In this document: positions 1-10,795 of the stretch, in pieces
Layout of the letters: every line of letters begins with the position of its first letter
How positions within the stretch are numbered: the stretch's first letter is position 1
Assembly (NCBI GenBank): GCA_018398765.1
Contig: JAHBMJ010005362.1
Coordinates: 1 to 50,074 of the forward strand
DNA from: Chromera velia
Taxonomy: Eukaryota > Sar > Chromeraceae
Direction: 5' to 3'
DNA length: 50,074 nt
Translations under genes and position numbers: made by a program
The notes under the pieces: model-generated
What the model was told of the DNA's origin: nothing
Seen by the model: only the letters and a program-made list of their open reading frames with translations
Database searches by the model: none

Positions 1-27
1 AATAGAGAAACAGAGAGAGAAATAGAG

Positions 28-64
<37 letters not shown>

Positions 65-116
65 AAAAAAGAAAGAAAGAAAGAAAGAAAGAAAGAAAAA
101 AAGAAAGAACGAACAA
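1..116. repeat. GA / AAAG microsatellite
   Basis: Purine-only simple repeat: AGAGA-rich up to about 60, then AAAG tetramers to about 108. No coding content. The stretch up to 133 holds nothing else. Confidence 0.95.
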
Positions 117-133
117 ACGCACGAAAGGAGAAG

Positions 134-271
134 CACATCGTTTTTGACTCTTCCATCATCAAGGCCCCCTTCTCAAAATTTTTGCTTGATGACGGAAACA
201 GGGCTGTTTCCGCCATCAAGCAAAAATTCTAAGAAAGGGGCCTTGATGGTGGAAAGGTCGAAAACAATGTG
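134..271. repeat. Long perfect-length hairpin (67-bp arms, 4-bp loop)
   Basis: The left arm 134-200 and right arm 205-271 are reverse complements over the full 67 positions, with no indels, and are separated only by the four bases 201-204. I count nine mismatches, all transitions. The arms contain the words CATCAAGG and TTTTTGCTTGATG. A transcript from either strand would fold into a single stem. It could be a foldback MITE or a small-RNA precursor. I see no flanking target duplication. Confidence 0.85.
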
Positions 272-1325
272 CAATTAAGAAGGATTGAGGGGTGTAGGCG
301 CCTCCGGTATGCTTCGGCAAGCGAGTCAATCTACTTTTCATAGTCAGAAACCCCATGGTTCGCATATGGCAGCCTCCATATGATCGCTCCGGGGTCTTTG
401 CGGGTTATTGTGATGCCGCTGGCCCCGGTCCTGGCCCCGGCCCCGGCCCCGGCCTAGACAGGACCCTGGCCCGGGCCCGCCCCCCCCCCTCAATTCCCGT
501 GCGCCCCCCCCGACACAAACAAGAACTCTCGCTGATCCCAGATGCTTTGCTCCCGACCTTCCGCTCCAGCTTAATTGCCGCTCATTAGCGCTTCGTGCCG
601 TCTCCTTGTCCGTGCCGTCGGCCCTGCGACCGATTCCGGGCCTGACCCCAGCCCTTATCCCAGCCTAGACACGCCCCGGTCCCCGTGGCCCGCCCAGCCT
701 ACTCACTGTACCCGCGCCTCCCCGCCGTCGACAGAAACGCTAGACTATCGAGACGTTCAATTCCTGATCTTCCACTCCAGTCTGCCTCTCGCTGGTCGCT
801 TCAGAACTGCTACCTGTCTGTACCGTCGGCTCCGGCTCTGGCTGCGACACCGGCCCGCCCTGGACATGGCCCCAAGACAACCTTGGCCCCCGCCTATCAC
901 TCATCTGACTCTACCCGCTCCTCCACGCCCCTCCACAGCACAAACAGGCACTCCTACTCGGGAGATTCCTCACCTTCCGATCCAGTCAGTTGCTTCAGGC
1001 CTTCCACATATGTCCTTGGCCGCGAAGCACTTCCCGGTCCCGCCCGGAATAAGGAAGCCGGCCCAAGCTTTCCATAACCCAGTGGTTATCTCCCTCATCC
1101 CCCAGCTCCCTCTCCTCGATGGCATCGCCTCACTTGCTTCCTGCCACATTCTGCCACCCCCCCCTTTTTCTAACCTCTCCTCTGTGACATCCTCTCTTGT
1201 TTCCTCATACCATAAAATATGCCTCAGTACCACCACTCCCGCACCCTCATTCATATGCAACTTATAATGTAAGTAAGAAGTCTTAGACTGACACATGAAT
1301 AGAAATCCTAAAGAGGTCTCACATG
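272..1325. repeat. Degenerate ~210-bp tandem repeat with G/C-rich tracts
   Basis: The word pattern 'ACCTTCCGCTCCAG' recurs at about 557, 768 and 972, and a 'CACAAACA..'-like start recurs at about 514, 729 and 939. This gives three decayed units of about 205-215 bp. A CCCCGG-rich block (411-500) lies at the corresponding place in the first unit. Open frames of 77-230 codons here are proline-rich and low complexity, and several overlap in different frames, so I do not call a gene. The part from 1010 to 1325 shows nothing I recognise. Confidence 0.6.
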
Positions 1326-1855
1326 CAGCTTCTGCTCCTCTGAGGTGCTTTAAACCTGCATCCAACGAGTAGAATGGATCTAAATGACTGAACTGACCTT
1401 GGCTGCAACGGGTGACCTAGTTGAGATAGCCTCTGGGTGGACCTGGGGGCTCTTTGCTCTCCATTCGCACAAACTCTACTGCAAAAATTAAAGCAACAGA
1501 CTCTTCAGCCCCACCAAAAACTTCCACAAGCATCAACGTTAGTTGCAGCCGGCTGCAATACAAAGAAACAAAAAAGAGACGTTGAGCAGCATGGCTAGGC
1601 AGAGAGAAAGCAACCTAATTGGTGTCAGACAGCTAGGTACTGATGGAGGGGTTGACGGGTGTTGCCGACACCGTCTCGAGATACATCCAGACTAGATGGA
1701 TGGAAAAGGTCTTATCACATAACCGAGGCAAAAGGTAAATCCCAGGCACAAAACAGAGTCTAAAGGTCTTGTAAAAACATAACTGTACCAGTTTGCTGGA
1801 AAGATCTACTTCATAGCCACTCCTGTATATTGAGAACGGTCAGACTGGGTGTGAC
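1326..1855 (+). repeat. Dispersed repeat, left copy (inverted partner at 10235-10795)
   Basis: Read on the plus strand, this matches the reverse complement of 10235-10795 over about 530 bp. Shared blocks include 'CCTCTGGGTGGACCTGGGGG', 'GGCTCTTTGCTCTCC', 'ACGGGTGTTG' and 'TCAGACTGGGTGTGAC'. The two copies have diverged with many small indels. The similarity resumes after the inserted foldback element, near 2083-2110 ('CATAGGGGTCTAGA'). No intact ORF. It may be the 3' part of another retroelement, but I cannot name the family. Confidence 0.75.
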
Positions 1856-2083
1856 TGAATGTATCTGTCGAAGCCGATTTTTCTCAGTGACGCACGCATA
1901 CATCGGGCCGGCCCAGCCGGGTGCATGCATGGCCTAGCTACTATGCCCTCCTCTGTGCGTGTGACCTGCGGCCCGGCTGTCACGCGTCTCTGCGTGCGTC
2001 ACTGATAAAAAAAAATCGGCTATCGATCAAAATCGGCTATATAAAAGCTTAAAATCTGCTTAGTCAGATACTTTCAGTCACAT
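1856..2083. mobile_element. Nested foldback / MITE-like insertion
   Basis: This segment interrupts the dispersed repeat: the partner at about 10240 reads straight through from GGTGTGAC to CATAGGGG. Its ends are inverted: CTGAATGTATCTG at the left, and at the right the complement of CTGAAAGTATCTG. A second, inner pair of inverted arms (GCCGATTTTT.. with CAGTGACGCACGCA) lies at about 1873-1902 and 1990-2020. No ORF. The nested inverted arms and small size fit a non-autonomous DNA element. The target duplication is not clean. Confidence 0.6.
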
Positions 2084-2295
2084 CATAGGGGTCTAGATAC
2101 GGGAGGGGGGGTGGTGTAGTATATAGAAACATGCCTAGAGGCTACGCTTTAAGGGCGTTGTATATAAAGGCGTTTTATTCTAGAGGCAACGCCCCTATAG
2201 AGTATTGTGTTGTATGTATAAAGTCCTAGATAAAGTCTTAGACAAGCTATGCCCTTTTATTCACAAAAAAATGAACTGAACACACGAATAATCTA
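2084..2295. other. Remainder of dispersed repeat, no gene
   Basis: Short GGGCGTT / AACGCCC blocks resemble those around 10100-10230 in inverted orientation. I see no coding sequence. The copia LTR begins directly afterwards. Confidence 0.5.
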
Positions 2296-2732
2296 TGATG
2301 GTGTGAATGTTCTCTAGACGTCTAGAAGGCTGCCACTACTCAATGCATACGACATATAAGGGTCTATTCAAACTCACCGTATGCATTGCTCCCTTTCCGA
2401 GAAGTTCTTTTGCTGATCGATCTAGAAGCCTCAATTAATTCAGGCTGGAGACGAGACACACACACAAGCTGCCTATGAGAACGTGTGTCTAAAATGCGTG
2501 GTGTCCGTTTATCTTATGATCTGCACTGTCTGACGCACGACAACAGACTAACAATTCTCAATATTACACAACCATCAGATCAATCAGTCTAAATCAACTC
2601 TGTCTCCTCAGCAAAGCACGTGGCCCCCGCATGCTCGCGTATGCCGTGGCCCCCCAGGAATTTACGCTGCGGTATCTGATCGGGCCCGGCCCGCGCATGT
2701 CAGCCCCACCCCGACCATCACATTCACAATCA
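2296..2732 (-). repeat. copia LTR, downstream (3') copy
   Basis: 437 bp, starting TGATGGTGTGAATG and ending CATTCACAATCA on the plus strand, so the ends are inverted (TGAT..ATCA; TGTGAATG/CATTCACA). It matches 8554-8941 plus about 9827-9869 at high identity. It lies downstream of RNase H in the element's own orientation. Confidence 0.88.
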
Positions 2733-2801
2733 CCTCCCATGAATTCCATTCATGGGCGCATGCACAGAATATGACTGCACGCAACGCCAATACCAGAAGG
2801 T

Positions 2802-4401
2802 TCAGACTTTCAAAAATTTGGTCTGATAATCAGCTCTCTGCTGACTAGTGGGCACCCACTTGACCGTTGCCCCCAAATCTGCCAACTCCTGCAAGACATA
2901 CTCAAGCTCAGCCTGCTGATGAGGCTCACTCTTGCTCTGCTTGCTGGCCAACTGATTCATTAAGGGCTGCGAGTCACTCACAACGAGAACCTTGGGAAAC
3001 ACCCCCCAAACTTTCTTAATCAAGTTGAACACACTGAAGGAAAGCTTAACACTATCACGCAATGCCATCGCAAACAACTCTGCAGTGGTGGTGGACCCGA
3101 GCTTTCAAGTATACTTCTTGCTCGCCCACACAATGGTGTTGTCCTCACTCACTCTCTCCAAATCATCCACCTCCTCTTAATCGAGGATCTGCATCTCCCA
3201 TCCCAATGTCCCCTCTCTCAAACTTAATTGGTAGGATGCATCGACCCACACAACAAGTATGGGCACCCCTCTTATCTTTTTCAACTTCAAAGGCTTGGCC
3301 GTCACCTTTGTGTGCCAGAGTGCTTTTTCAGGAGCCAGCAGAGAGGCAGGAGATGGACGGGTGTTCGAGCGGGACAGGTGAGAAAACAAAAATGAGAGGC
3401 TAGGCTGGGTGTGAACCACCCATCCCAATGCCTCCACATTCTTCTACTGCTCCTTCTATAATGAAGGATCGATATCCTTCTCGGTTGGGAAAAGGAGGTC
3501 TTTGTCTGTGATCGGCTTCTTCGCTTCTGGACTGACAGACTCTAGGACAGACTCTACCATGTTCATGATGTAGACGCTCTGATCAAGGAGCATCTCAACA
3601 TCCCTCATGCGCACCGACATGCCAATATAGGTGTGCATCTCTCCGTTGTCTATGCACTCGGGCTCATCTGTGTTGAACATCGTATGTACTGCTGCTATAT
3701 CGTTATCAATAGATGGAGAAAACACAAACAGGTCGTCTACATGCATCACCATCAGACCAATCGCCTCCCCCTTCTTGTTTCTTTTCACGAGAATCGACTT
3801 ACAAACCTCTGTCCACCAACCTTCTTCTTGAAGAAATCGGTATAACACTTGGGAGCATCGGCCAGTCCGTAGACGGCCTTCACAATCTTGATGTACACCC
3901 CATAACGCAAGCCAGGTCATGAGGCAAACGAAGCCACACACCTTCACCGATCGGAGCCTGCAGGAAGGCAGTCGACACATCGACCTTCACTGCTTGCCAC
4001 CCCCGACTGAGGGCCCAAACAAACGCAACCCTTGCCAGGCCTACATCTGCAGTCTTGGAGTAGATTTCGAGAAGCTTTGAATCTCGAGGGTCCTGAAACC
4101 CCCGGGTAACGAGCCTGGACTTCGCAACTCTCTTCTCCTCCTTCAGCTTCCACATCTGGATCCAACGGAGGGTGATACCTTTCACCCCTGGCTGGGGAGT
4201 CAAGATCTGTGAAGACAAATCAAAAACAGAACAAACACACCACCGGGCCAGCTCTTTCCAATCTGCCTCTTTGAAGAGAGCTTGCTTTATCTCCTCTCTG
4301 GTGGCCAAAATGTGTCCTTTCGCTTTGTTTTCTCTGTGCAAAAGCTTTTTCGCTCTCTCTGCTTTCAAGACGGCACACACAACTTCAAAGTGCGTGTCCA
4401 T
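2802..4401 (-). pseudogene. copia reverse transcriptase and RNase H, broken
   Basis: On the minus strand the RT begins near 4401. It shows the copia signature (KSRLVTRGFQDPR, then DVSTAFLQAP with the first catalytic Asp), a frameshift near 3900-3950, and then GLMVMHVDDLFVF with the catalytic DD (HVDD in place of YVDD). RNase H follows, with VVWVDASYQL (catalytic Asp), VSDSQ, and a final ADYQTKFL tail as in copia. Stops in the RNase H frame fall at 3456 (TAG), 3444 (TAG), 3177 (TAA) and near 3105 (TGA). All pieces from 3458 down to 2802 share one frame, so decay there is by point mutation. It would have made cDNA from the element's RNA. It is inactive now. Confidence 0.9.
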
Positions 4402-5214
4402 TGCCTTATGATAAGAACCTAGAGATGTATGTGCTCTTCAGATAGCTGAGCGCTTTAAGTTCTCCTACGGTGCACTGTTTGTTGAGAGAGGACACGGTCT
4501 CCATCGGGTTAATCAATCATACCTTCCTCCATAGATCGATCAAGGTGATACATGCAAGCGCAAAAAAGATAAAATGCACGCAAAAAAAAAGAAAAATCCA
4601 AAGAGCCAAAAAAAGATAAATGTATGCATCTTGCTCACACCGCGCGCACAATATATTCGTCCGGTATAGCACATCATCACAGTGCTGTATAGTCACTCGA
4701 TCCCAGGATTAACAAACCGCCCGCGCTAGAGAACGCGCGCCTCCCCCCCCGTTCCGCCACTGTCTTTTCTCTATCGCTGTAGGCTTTGTGTACAAAGAAA
4801 AGAGGCAGGTGATGCAGGGCATCTAGAACAAATCAGTCAAAAAGTTCAGAAGTTATGCCTACACGTTGGAATACCATGCATTTAATTAAGTCAGAAAAAC
4901 ACAGAGTCTATGTAACAACCCTTGCACACGCATCCATTCATGAATTAGGAGAGGAGAAGCAGTGCCTTGCTAATCCACTCCTCTATCAACTTGCATCGCT
5001 TCTCTCTGTTCTCCCTCACTGCTGCTTTCCTTTGTTTCTTTGTCATCTGTGACTAACAAACAAACTCAGCTGCTCTCGCTTCAGAAGAATCTTTGGCAAC
5101 TTGCTCTACTACCCCATCAACGGGGGACGGAAAGTCAATATCAACGGGATCGGAGTTCTCAGCGACAGGCTGAGGGACTGGGGGCTCTGGCTGTGGAGCC
5201 TCCTCTGCAAGGCG
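4402..5214. other. Non-coding stretch inside copia pol
   Basis: This lies between the integrase-RT linker and the RT start. It contains A-rich runs (4560-4620), a C run near 4743 and a CGCGC-rich patch, and no frame resembles pol. It may be an insertion or a badly decayed linker. No second element ends could be identified. Confidence 0.45.
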
Positions 5215-7449
5215 CTACAGAATAGACTCGGGGAGTCTGCCCTCGGCAGACAGATCAAAACGCTCCACGATGTCTTTCTGTATGATTCGATCAAACTCGA
5301 CAAGACAAAAAGAACCATCCTCCTGCTTCTTCAGTCTTGCAATGCTCACCCCCCTAAACTGCTGTTCCCCTTCCCTAACTATCTGAGCAAGGAAGAGGGC
5401 GCTCTTGGACTCTCTAGCGAGAACGCCCTTCAGCACAGAGGAACGAACACCTCTGGGTGGATCTACAGGAGGCAACTCATCCTCTGCATCCACATGGTCT
5501 GACAACGCATCATCAGACCCGATCACGCCATCTGTGCGGTCATCATCGGCATCCCACCCAACCCAGAAGTCTCCGTCTGACTCTCTGCTGGGAATCTCCT
5601 GCTCCTTCCTTCCATCTATTCCCCTTCAGTCAGCATAGAAGTCTCTTATTCTTATGCCAACCCACTCTTCTAGAACGATATGAAATGGATGGACCCGTAG
5701 TGCTTTCCATCTCCCTCCCCGGCAAAAAAGAACCAAAACGACCCTCAGCCCTATTACGCCCCCAAAAAGAATACGCTCACTCTTTTTGAAGGGTGAGGAA
5801 CGACAGAAAGAAGGATCCATGATGCACACAACATCACCGCAAAAAATGGAAGGAATGCCAGACGGCCGACCAAACACACACGCATTCGGAGAACGGCCGA
5901 TCGAATTGTGCACCACATCATTCACTGCATTGGCAACATCCGGCAAGACAGCTGGCCATATGAAAAATAGAATGCGTGCTTGCAATAAAAATTTGTTCAG
6001 AAGAGAAATGAAGGTCAAATTGGCTCTCTCTACAAATGTCTGAACCTCAAAAGTGCCTGGTAGGCCAAATTCATTATCAACCCCCTCATTTTTATACACC
6101 CGAAGATACCTTTCCTCTCCCGAAAACTCCCTACCGTTGTCTGACCGAACAATCAGAAGCTTTCCGAAACTAGCAACCTCCCAACGGCAGATCCACGAAA
6201 GAAGGTGCCTCTCTGCATGGTCCTTCGACAGAAGGGCCTTTAGAGAGAGGCGATAGAACTTCTAATCAACAATCACGGAGACGTATCTGAACCTCCCGTA
6301 ACCCTTCTTCTTCATGTCCTTGATGTCGTGATAGATGATCCTGTTGAACTTCTCCGAGGGACGCCAGGCCCTGTCCCCCGAAGACGACTCTTCGTCACTC
6401 CCCTCACTCTCATCGTCACCCCCCACTCTGGAGGGCGCCTCCTCTGCCCCAGCTCTCTTTCTTTTTCTACGCTTCTTGGCCTTCCACCCCTGACGCTTCA
6501 AACGTTGACGGTGGAAGTTGACTTCGCGACACGCCCTACACTCCCTCCGCACATCCCTGCACTCTTGCAGACTGTACGAGAGACCGACCCCCTTCTCTCT
6601 CAACGTCAAAAGGAGTCGCTCCCCCGTTGCGTACGCAAGACGAGAATACAGCACATACAGGAGATGCTTTCTATTCTTTGCAGAAAGAGATGTCTCATCT
6701 TTCCCTTCCTCTGCACACGCAGAGAAAAAATAAGAATGAAGAGACTTGGCTGGCTGGACTGCCATGTCTGCACTCCTCCTTAAGTACGCCGACGCCACCC
6801 CCCATCGGTCTTTCACCTCAGTTTCAAAAAAGAGAACAAAAAGAACGGAACCAGACTGATCAACAGGCGCAATAAAACGATTCCCATCGATGTTAGTAAG
6901 TCTCAGCCAACTCGGCCTCCCACTTTTTCTCCTAAGATAAAGCTCTTTCTTTGCACACGCGAAAAGAGCATGACCAACAGACGAGTAAATGACGGCTTTT
7001 TCAGGCACCAGACGCACCCTCCCCATTTTGTCTTTAACGGGGAGGTGACACGTCTTTACCTTATTACTCTGGAGGCCTGCAACATCAGAAGTGAGACGGA
7101 ACTGCACTGTCCTACTCTCTTTCGACACAACAAACTTCTTACAGCAAGGAGGCAAAAGAGATAAAGAACAACCACTGTCAGTCAATCCCGACTGACAGTT
7201 GTCTTCCTCTTCTCCAATGAAAGCGATAAGAAAAGCCTCAACAGGATTCACAGGTCTATTCTCTACCACTTCATCAAACTTATCATCAGCAAACTTCTTA
7301 GCGTTACGGAGGGTGGCTTGAATGAACCCCCCCCGCACTGCAGCTCTTCTAGAATTTGCCCTGCGTTCCGGGGAGGAGCTGCTTTGCCCCCCGGAGGCAG
7401 GGATACTCACAAACCCGAACTGGCAGAGGAGGAGGACATCTCGTCCCAT
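5215..7449 (-). pseudogene. copia protease-integrase region, in-frame TAG
   Basis: From 7449 downwards the minus frame reads an aspartic protease motif (GLTDSGCSLSLLP). A pre-integrase zinc-binding segment follows (HLLYVLYSRLAYATGE..., then CRACREVNFH). The integrase core begins at YHDIKD and ..SVIVD. A TAG at 6262-6264 interrupts it, but the same frame continues with RSDNGREF (second catalytic Asp), VERANLTF (third acidic residue) and IGRSPNACVFGRPSG. The frame ends near 5626. An acidic linker is read at 5526-5215. The single TAG in an otherwise open 600-codon frame suggests recent inactivation. Confidence 0.9.
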
Positions 7450-8520
7450 TTATCTCCCTTTCTCATGTTAAAGGTGGTGCCAAAGACTCGTGGAATCGCT
7501 GCCCCGGCGGCCTCTCTCCCCCGCTGTCTTTTCTTCGGGCAGCAGCTTACAAAATGCCCCTTCTCACCACACTCAGGCGTGTCTTTCATGCCGCAGGTGG
7601 CGTTTTTGGCAGGGCACTTCTCTCTCCTATGTACAAACCCACAGCTGGAGCAGCGGGAACTGGAAGGACCGGATAGGGAGCTGCTGGACGAAGCAGCATT
7701 GGCATCATAGAAGGGAGTCACTTCCCTCTTGCCCTTCTTCCCCTTTCCTTTCTAAGACTTTCCTTTCTTCACACGTCCCTCTGCCGCCCCAGAAAACTCT
7801 TGGCCGGTGCTTGGGAGGTGGGATCGTTTTGGGCTTGGACGACTCCTCCACCTACCTGCCAACCCTCTTCTCATGGAGGATCTTGGCATCCTCGATGAGA
7901 CGGGGACGGATCTTGGCATACGTCAGAGCATCGGACTCCTTCTTCAATTCACTGGCTGCCCTTCTCACTCCATCCAGCCACTCCTTGTCCAAACACATCT
8001 TCTCAAGAGTGCGCTTTTGAGTAGAAGGATCAAACTTGTAGCCTTTCACCTTTGCCTTGGCAAAAAGCTTATCCTCCTTCACCAGGGTTTGGAAAAGGTC
8101 GTTTCCCCTCTCCCTGTTCATCGCAATATACCTCTCCTCGAACTGTCTGCGCTCCGGTTCCTTGGGATCAAGAATTGTAGCAGCGACAGCGGTGAAAAGA
8201 TCCTCCCCAAACTTCTGCTCCTACTCTTCGATGGTGAGTGTGCTGTCTTTAAGGTCGTCGAACTTCTTGAAAACATGCAACAACACCAGGGTCCAGAGCT
8301 CTTTCCTCTTATCATCATTCGGAATGAACTTGGCCTTGAGCTGAAACTTGGCAAACTTCAGGAACTGTCTTTTCCAAAGGTTGAAACCTTCCACGGAGTT
8401 CAGTTCGTTCACCCAGTTGAAGTCATGGGGCTTGGGAGGAGAAGGGCAAGCACTGGCAGCTGCAGAAACCTGGGAGTTGTCTCCCGGTATTTCGAGATGT
8501 CTGCAACAAAAAGAGAATGA
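7407..8520 (-). pseudogene. copia gag with zinc knuckles, broken
   Basis: Minus-strand pieces read a gag-like helical region (NLWKRQFLKFAKFQLKAKF) at 8412-8221. After a TAG at 8221 the same frame continues as 8121-7852 (..CLDKEWLDGVRRAASELKK..) to another TAG at 7852. A different frame then gives two cysteine-histidine knuckles at 7721-7560 (CSSCGFVHRREKC and CGEKGHFVSCC). Order and motifs fit a copia capsid-nucleocapsid polyprotein that would bind genomic RNA. The start codon is uncertain: the open frame extends upstream of 8412 without a clear ATG. Confidence 0.85.
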
Positions 8521-8941
8521 AACGTTTGAGCCCGCATGGAGAACACCAAATTATGATGGTGTGAATGTTCTCTAAACGTCTAGAAGTCTGCCACTACTCA
8601 ATACACACAACACATAAGGGTCTGTTGAAACTCACCGTATGCATTGCTCCCTTTGCAAGAGGTTCCTTTACTGATCAATCTAAAAGCCTCAATTAATTCA
8701 GGCTGGAGACGAGACATGCACACAAGCTGCCTATGAGAACGTGTATCTAAAACGCGCGGTATCCGTTTATCTTACAATCTGCACTGTTTGATGCACGACA
8801 ACAGACTGACAACTCTCAATCACACAACTATCAGATCAATTGGTCTGAATCAACTCTGTCTCCTCAGCAAAGCACGTAGCCCCCGCACGCTCGCGCATGC
8901 CGTGGCCCCCCAGAAATTCATGCCGCGGTATCTAATCGGGC

Positions 8942-9826
8942 TGTGCATAGTGTATGGGAAGCAATTACTGCAATTACAATTATTGCAATTAATTGGAAGC
9001 AATAATTGCTTGCTGGCATCTAGCTCTCAGCAATTTATTGCAATTAATTATATACTTTAGGGGTCTGAAAGATGTTAAAGAAATGCTAGCAAATAGCGGT
9101 GATGCAGTACCGGTGCCATGATCGCGTGCCGCGTCGCACACATGGGCAGGCCGCATGTGTAGGGCGCCACAACATATAGTAAGGCGCCAGTCCACCGTCT
9201 ACTGCATGTGGTGCAAAATTATTCGGCTCTGCATGCAACAAAACCGGCTTGGACAGATGCTCTAGACGGACAGATGCGATTGCAACGTGTATGTGTGATG
9301 GTGTGTCGTGGTTGCATACATATGGCATTCATTTAAAAACATTGGTTATATAAGTGTCTTTGTTATACCACTTGCAGTGATGAACACTCAAATTTTTTAA
9401 TTGCAATTCATTCAAAAGAATACGTTTTTTCTATTCAAGAACATGTTATGAATACTAGACTATAAGTCGTTACCTAGTTGTTGTATGTATAGCATAGCAT
9501 ATATTATAAATTATAATATATATTGTAGTATATATACCAACAAGTTGATAACTTAACAACTATTTTCCATTATCAATCACTTTCATATAAGTTTTAACTC
9601 TTCCCATTTAGGTTTGAACTCTTTTAATCTAGCAAAAAATCGTTTTAAAACATTGAATAAGGCCTTATAAACGCTCTATAACTCATATATTCGGTTTAAA
9701 TAAGTCAATTCTTAAAGATATAAACAATTATTAACAATCAATTGCAATTATTGCAATTATTGCTTGGGCCAAGCTTCTTTTAGCAATTAAATTGCAATTT
9801 GATTATCCCATGCACTGGCTGTGGCC
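8942..9826. mobile_element. AT-rich insertion with inverted CAATT-rich ends
   Basis: The left end reads GTGCATAGTGTATGGGAAGC followed by repeated CAATT/TTGCAATT. The right end, reverse-complemented, reads GTGCATGGGATAATC followed by the same CAATT/TTGC words, so it has imperfect terminal inverted repeats. An inner palindrome spans 9469-9552. No ORF codes for a recognisable transposase. The short ORFs at 8989-9328 look random. The ends (CAGTGCATGGG at the right) recall hAT-type termini, but the 8-bp duplication expected for hAT is not visible, so the class is open. Confidence 0.7.
9469..9552. repeat. Imperfect palindrome
   Basis: GTTACCTAGTTGTTGTATGT.. at the left pairs with ..TATATACCAACAAGTTGATAAC at the right, centred near 9511 with a TATAA/TTATA core. 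It sits inside the AT-rich insertion. Confidence 0.7.
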
Positions 9827-9869
9827 CACGCACGTCAGCCCTGCCCCGACCATCACATTCACATAATCA

Positions 9870-10234
9870 TATGGAACTAGCGAGCTTACAACTTTCTCTT
9901 TGTTCTTCCACAGTTCCAATTCAACAAATAGCTTTTATACAGGGTCATGATACAAAAACAGATGTAGAGTAGCAATCCTTTGAAATCAATCAGAGTTGTA
10001 GCTCCTGGAAGAAGGTCCTTGCCGGCATCTAGGCCGGTATACAAGTCTGAAAAAAACGGTTCTTAAACTTAGATTTGAAGGCTCGTGCATAGCCCCAGAA
10101 AGGGCCCTCCCAACGCCCCCCTACGCCCCTACAGAAGCGTTGTATATAGCTGTCGGCCGAAGGCCGACACCCTCCCCCCGAAGTGCTATATAGACGCAAG
10201 GCCTATAAGGCCCCTTCATAGGGTGTTGTGATAG
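9870..10234. other. Intergenic, G/C-rich palindromic words, no gene
   Basis: Contains GTCGGCCGAAGGCCGAC (a perfect inverted repeat near 10152-10168) and AAGGCCTATAAGGCC. No coding frame. The part after 10085 seems to belong to the dispersed repeat. Confidence 0.5.
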
Positions 10235-10795
10235 CAATTCTAGACCCCTATGTCACACCCAGTCTGAATCGTTCTCAACGTATAGCAGTGGCTGGAAAGC
10301 AGATCCTTTCACCAAAGTAGTACAACTGTCTTTCGACAAGACCCTTAGACTCTGTAACAGTTCTGTGTGCAGCTTTTACCATGTCGAATGGCTGTTGAGA
10401 AGAGACCCTTTCAATATCTGGAGACGGTGTCAGCAACACCCGTTGACCAGCGCTTAAGCAATTAATACATCTCTAACACTAAGTAGGCCTAGCGATTAGG
10501 CTTATTTCTCTCTTTCCAGCCATGCTGAGCAACATGTCTCCCTTGTCTCTTTGCATTGCAGCCGGTTCCACCCAATATTGATGCTCCTGGAACCTTTTGG
10601 CAGGGCTGAAAAGTGTATTGCCCTCTTGTGGAAGCTTGTGTGCGGACGGAGAGCAAAGAGCTAGGCAAAGAGCCCCCAGGTCCACCCAGAGGCTCTTCCG
10701 TCTAGATCATCCACTACAACCAAGATCAGTGCAGTGATTTGGATCTATTATACTCGTTAAATGCAGGTTTCAAGCACTTTAGAGGAGCAGAACCC
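10235..10795 (-). repeat. Dispersed repeat, right copy (inverted)
   Basis: Reverse-complement partner of 1326-1855. This copy is not interrupted at the GGTGTGAC/CATAGGGG junction, so it shows the empty site of the foldback element. It lies about 370 bp beyond the copia LTR, so the copia sits between two inverted copies. Confidence 0.75.

Larger units (their letters stand above)
2296..9869 (-). mobile_element. Ty1/copia LTR retrotransposon, degenerate
   Basis: LTRs at 2296-2732 and 8554-9869 bracket a minus-strand coding region in the order gag, protease, integrase, RT, RNase H. Integrase ahead of RT is the copia order. A purine-rich tract (CATGGGAGG on the minus strand) abuts the downstream LTR and is a plausible polypurine tract. 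A TGGTGTTC word lies a few bases inside the upstream LTR and could be a primer-binding site, though I cannot name the tRNA. Several in-frame stops and frameshifts show it is dead. I could not find a convincing 5-bp target duplication. Confidence 0.92.
8554..9869 (-). repeat. copia LTR, upstream (5') copy, split by an insertion
   Basis: 8554-8941 and about 9827-9869 together match the 437-bp downstream LTR. The intervening AT-rich DNA is foreign. Minus-strand transcription would start here, so the insertion breaks the element's own promoter region. Confidence 0.88.

Noticed and set aside
355-588. Gly-Pro-rich 77-codon ORF
   Set aside because: The GPGPG stretch comes from a CCCCGG simple repeat. 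No start context and no further protein features.
575-1267. 230-codon plus-strand ORF
   Set aside because: It overlaps other open frames on both strands in G/C-rich tandem-repeat DNA. Composition is low complexity and no domain is seen.
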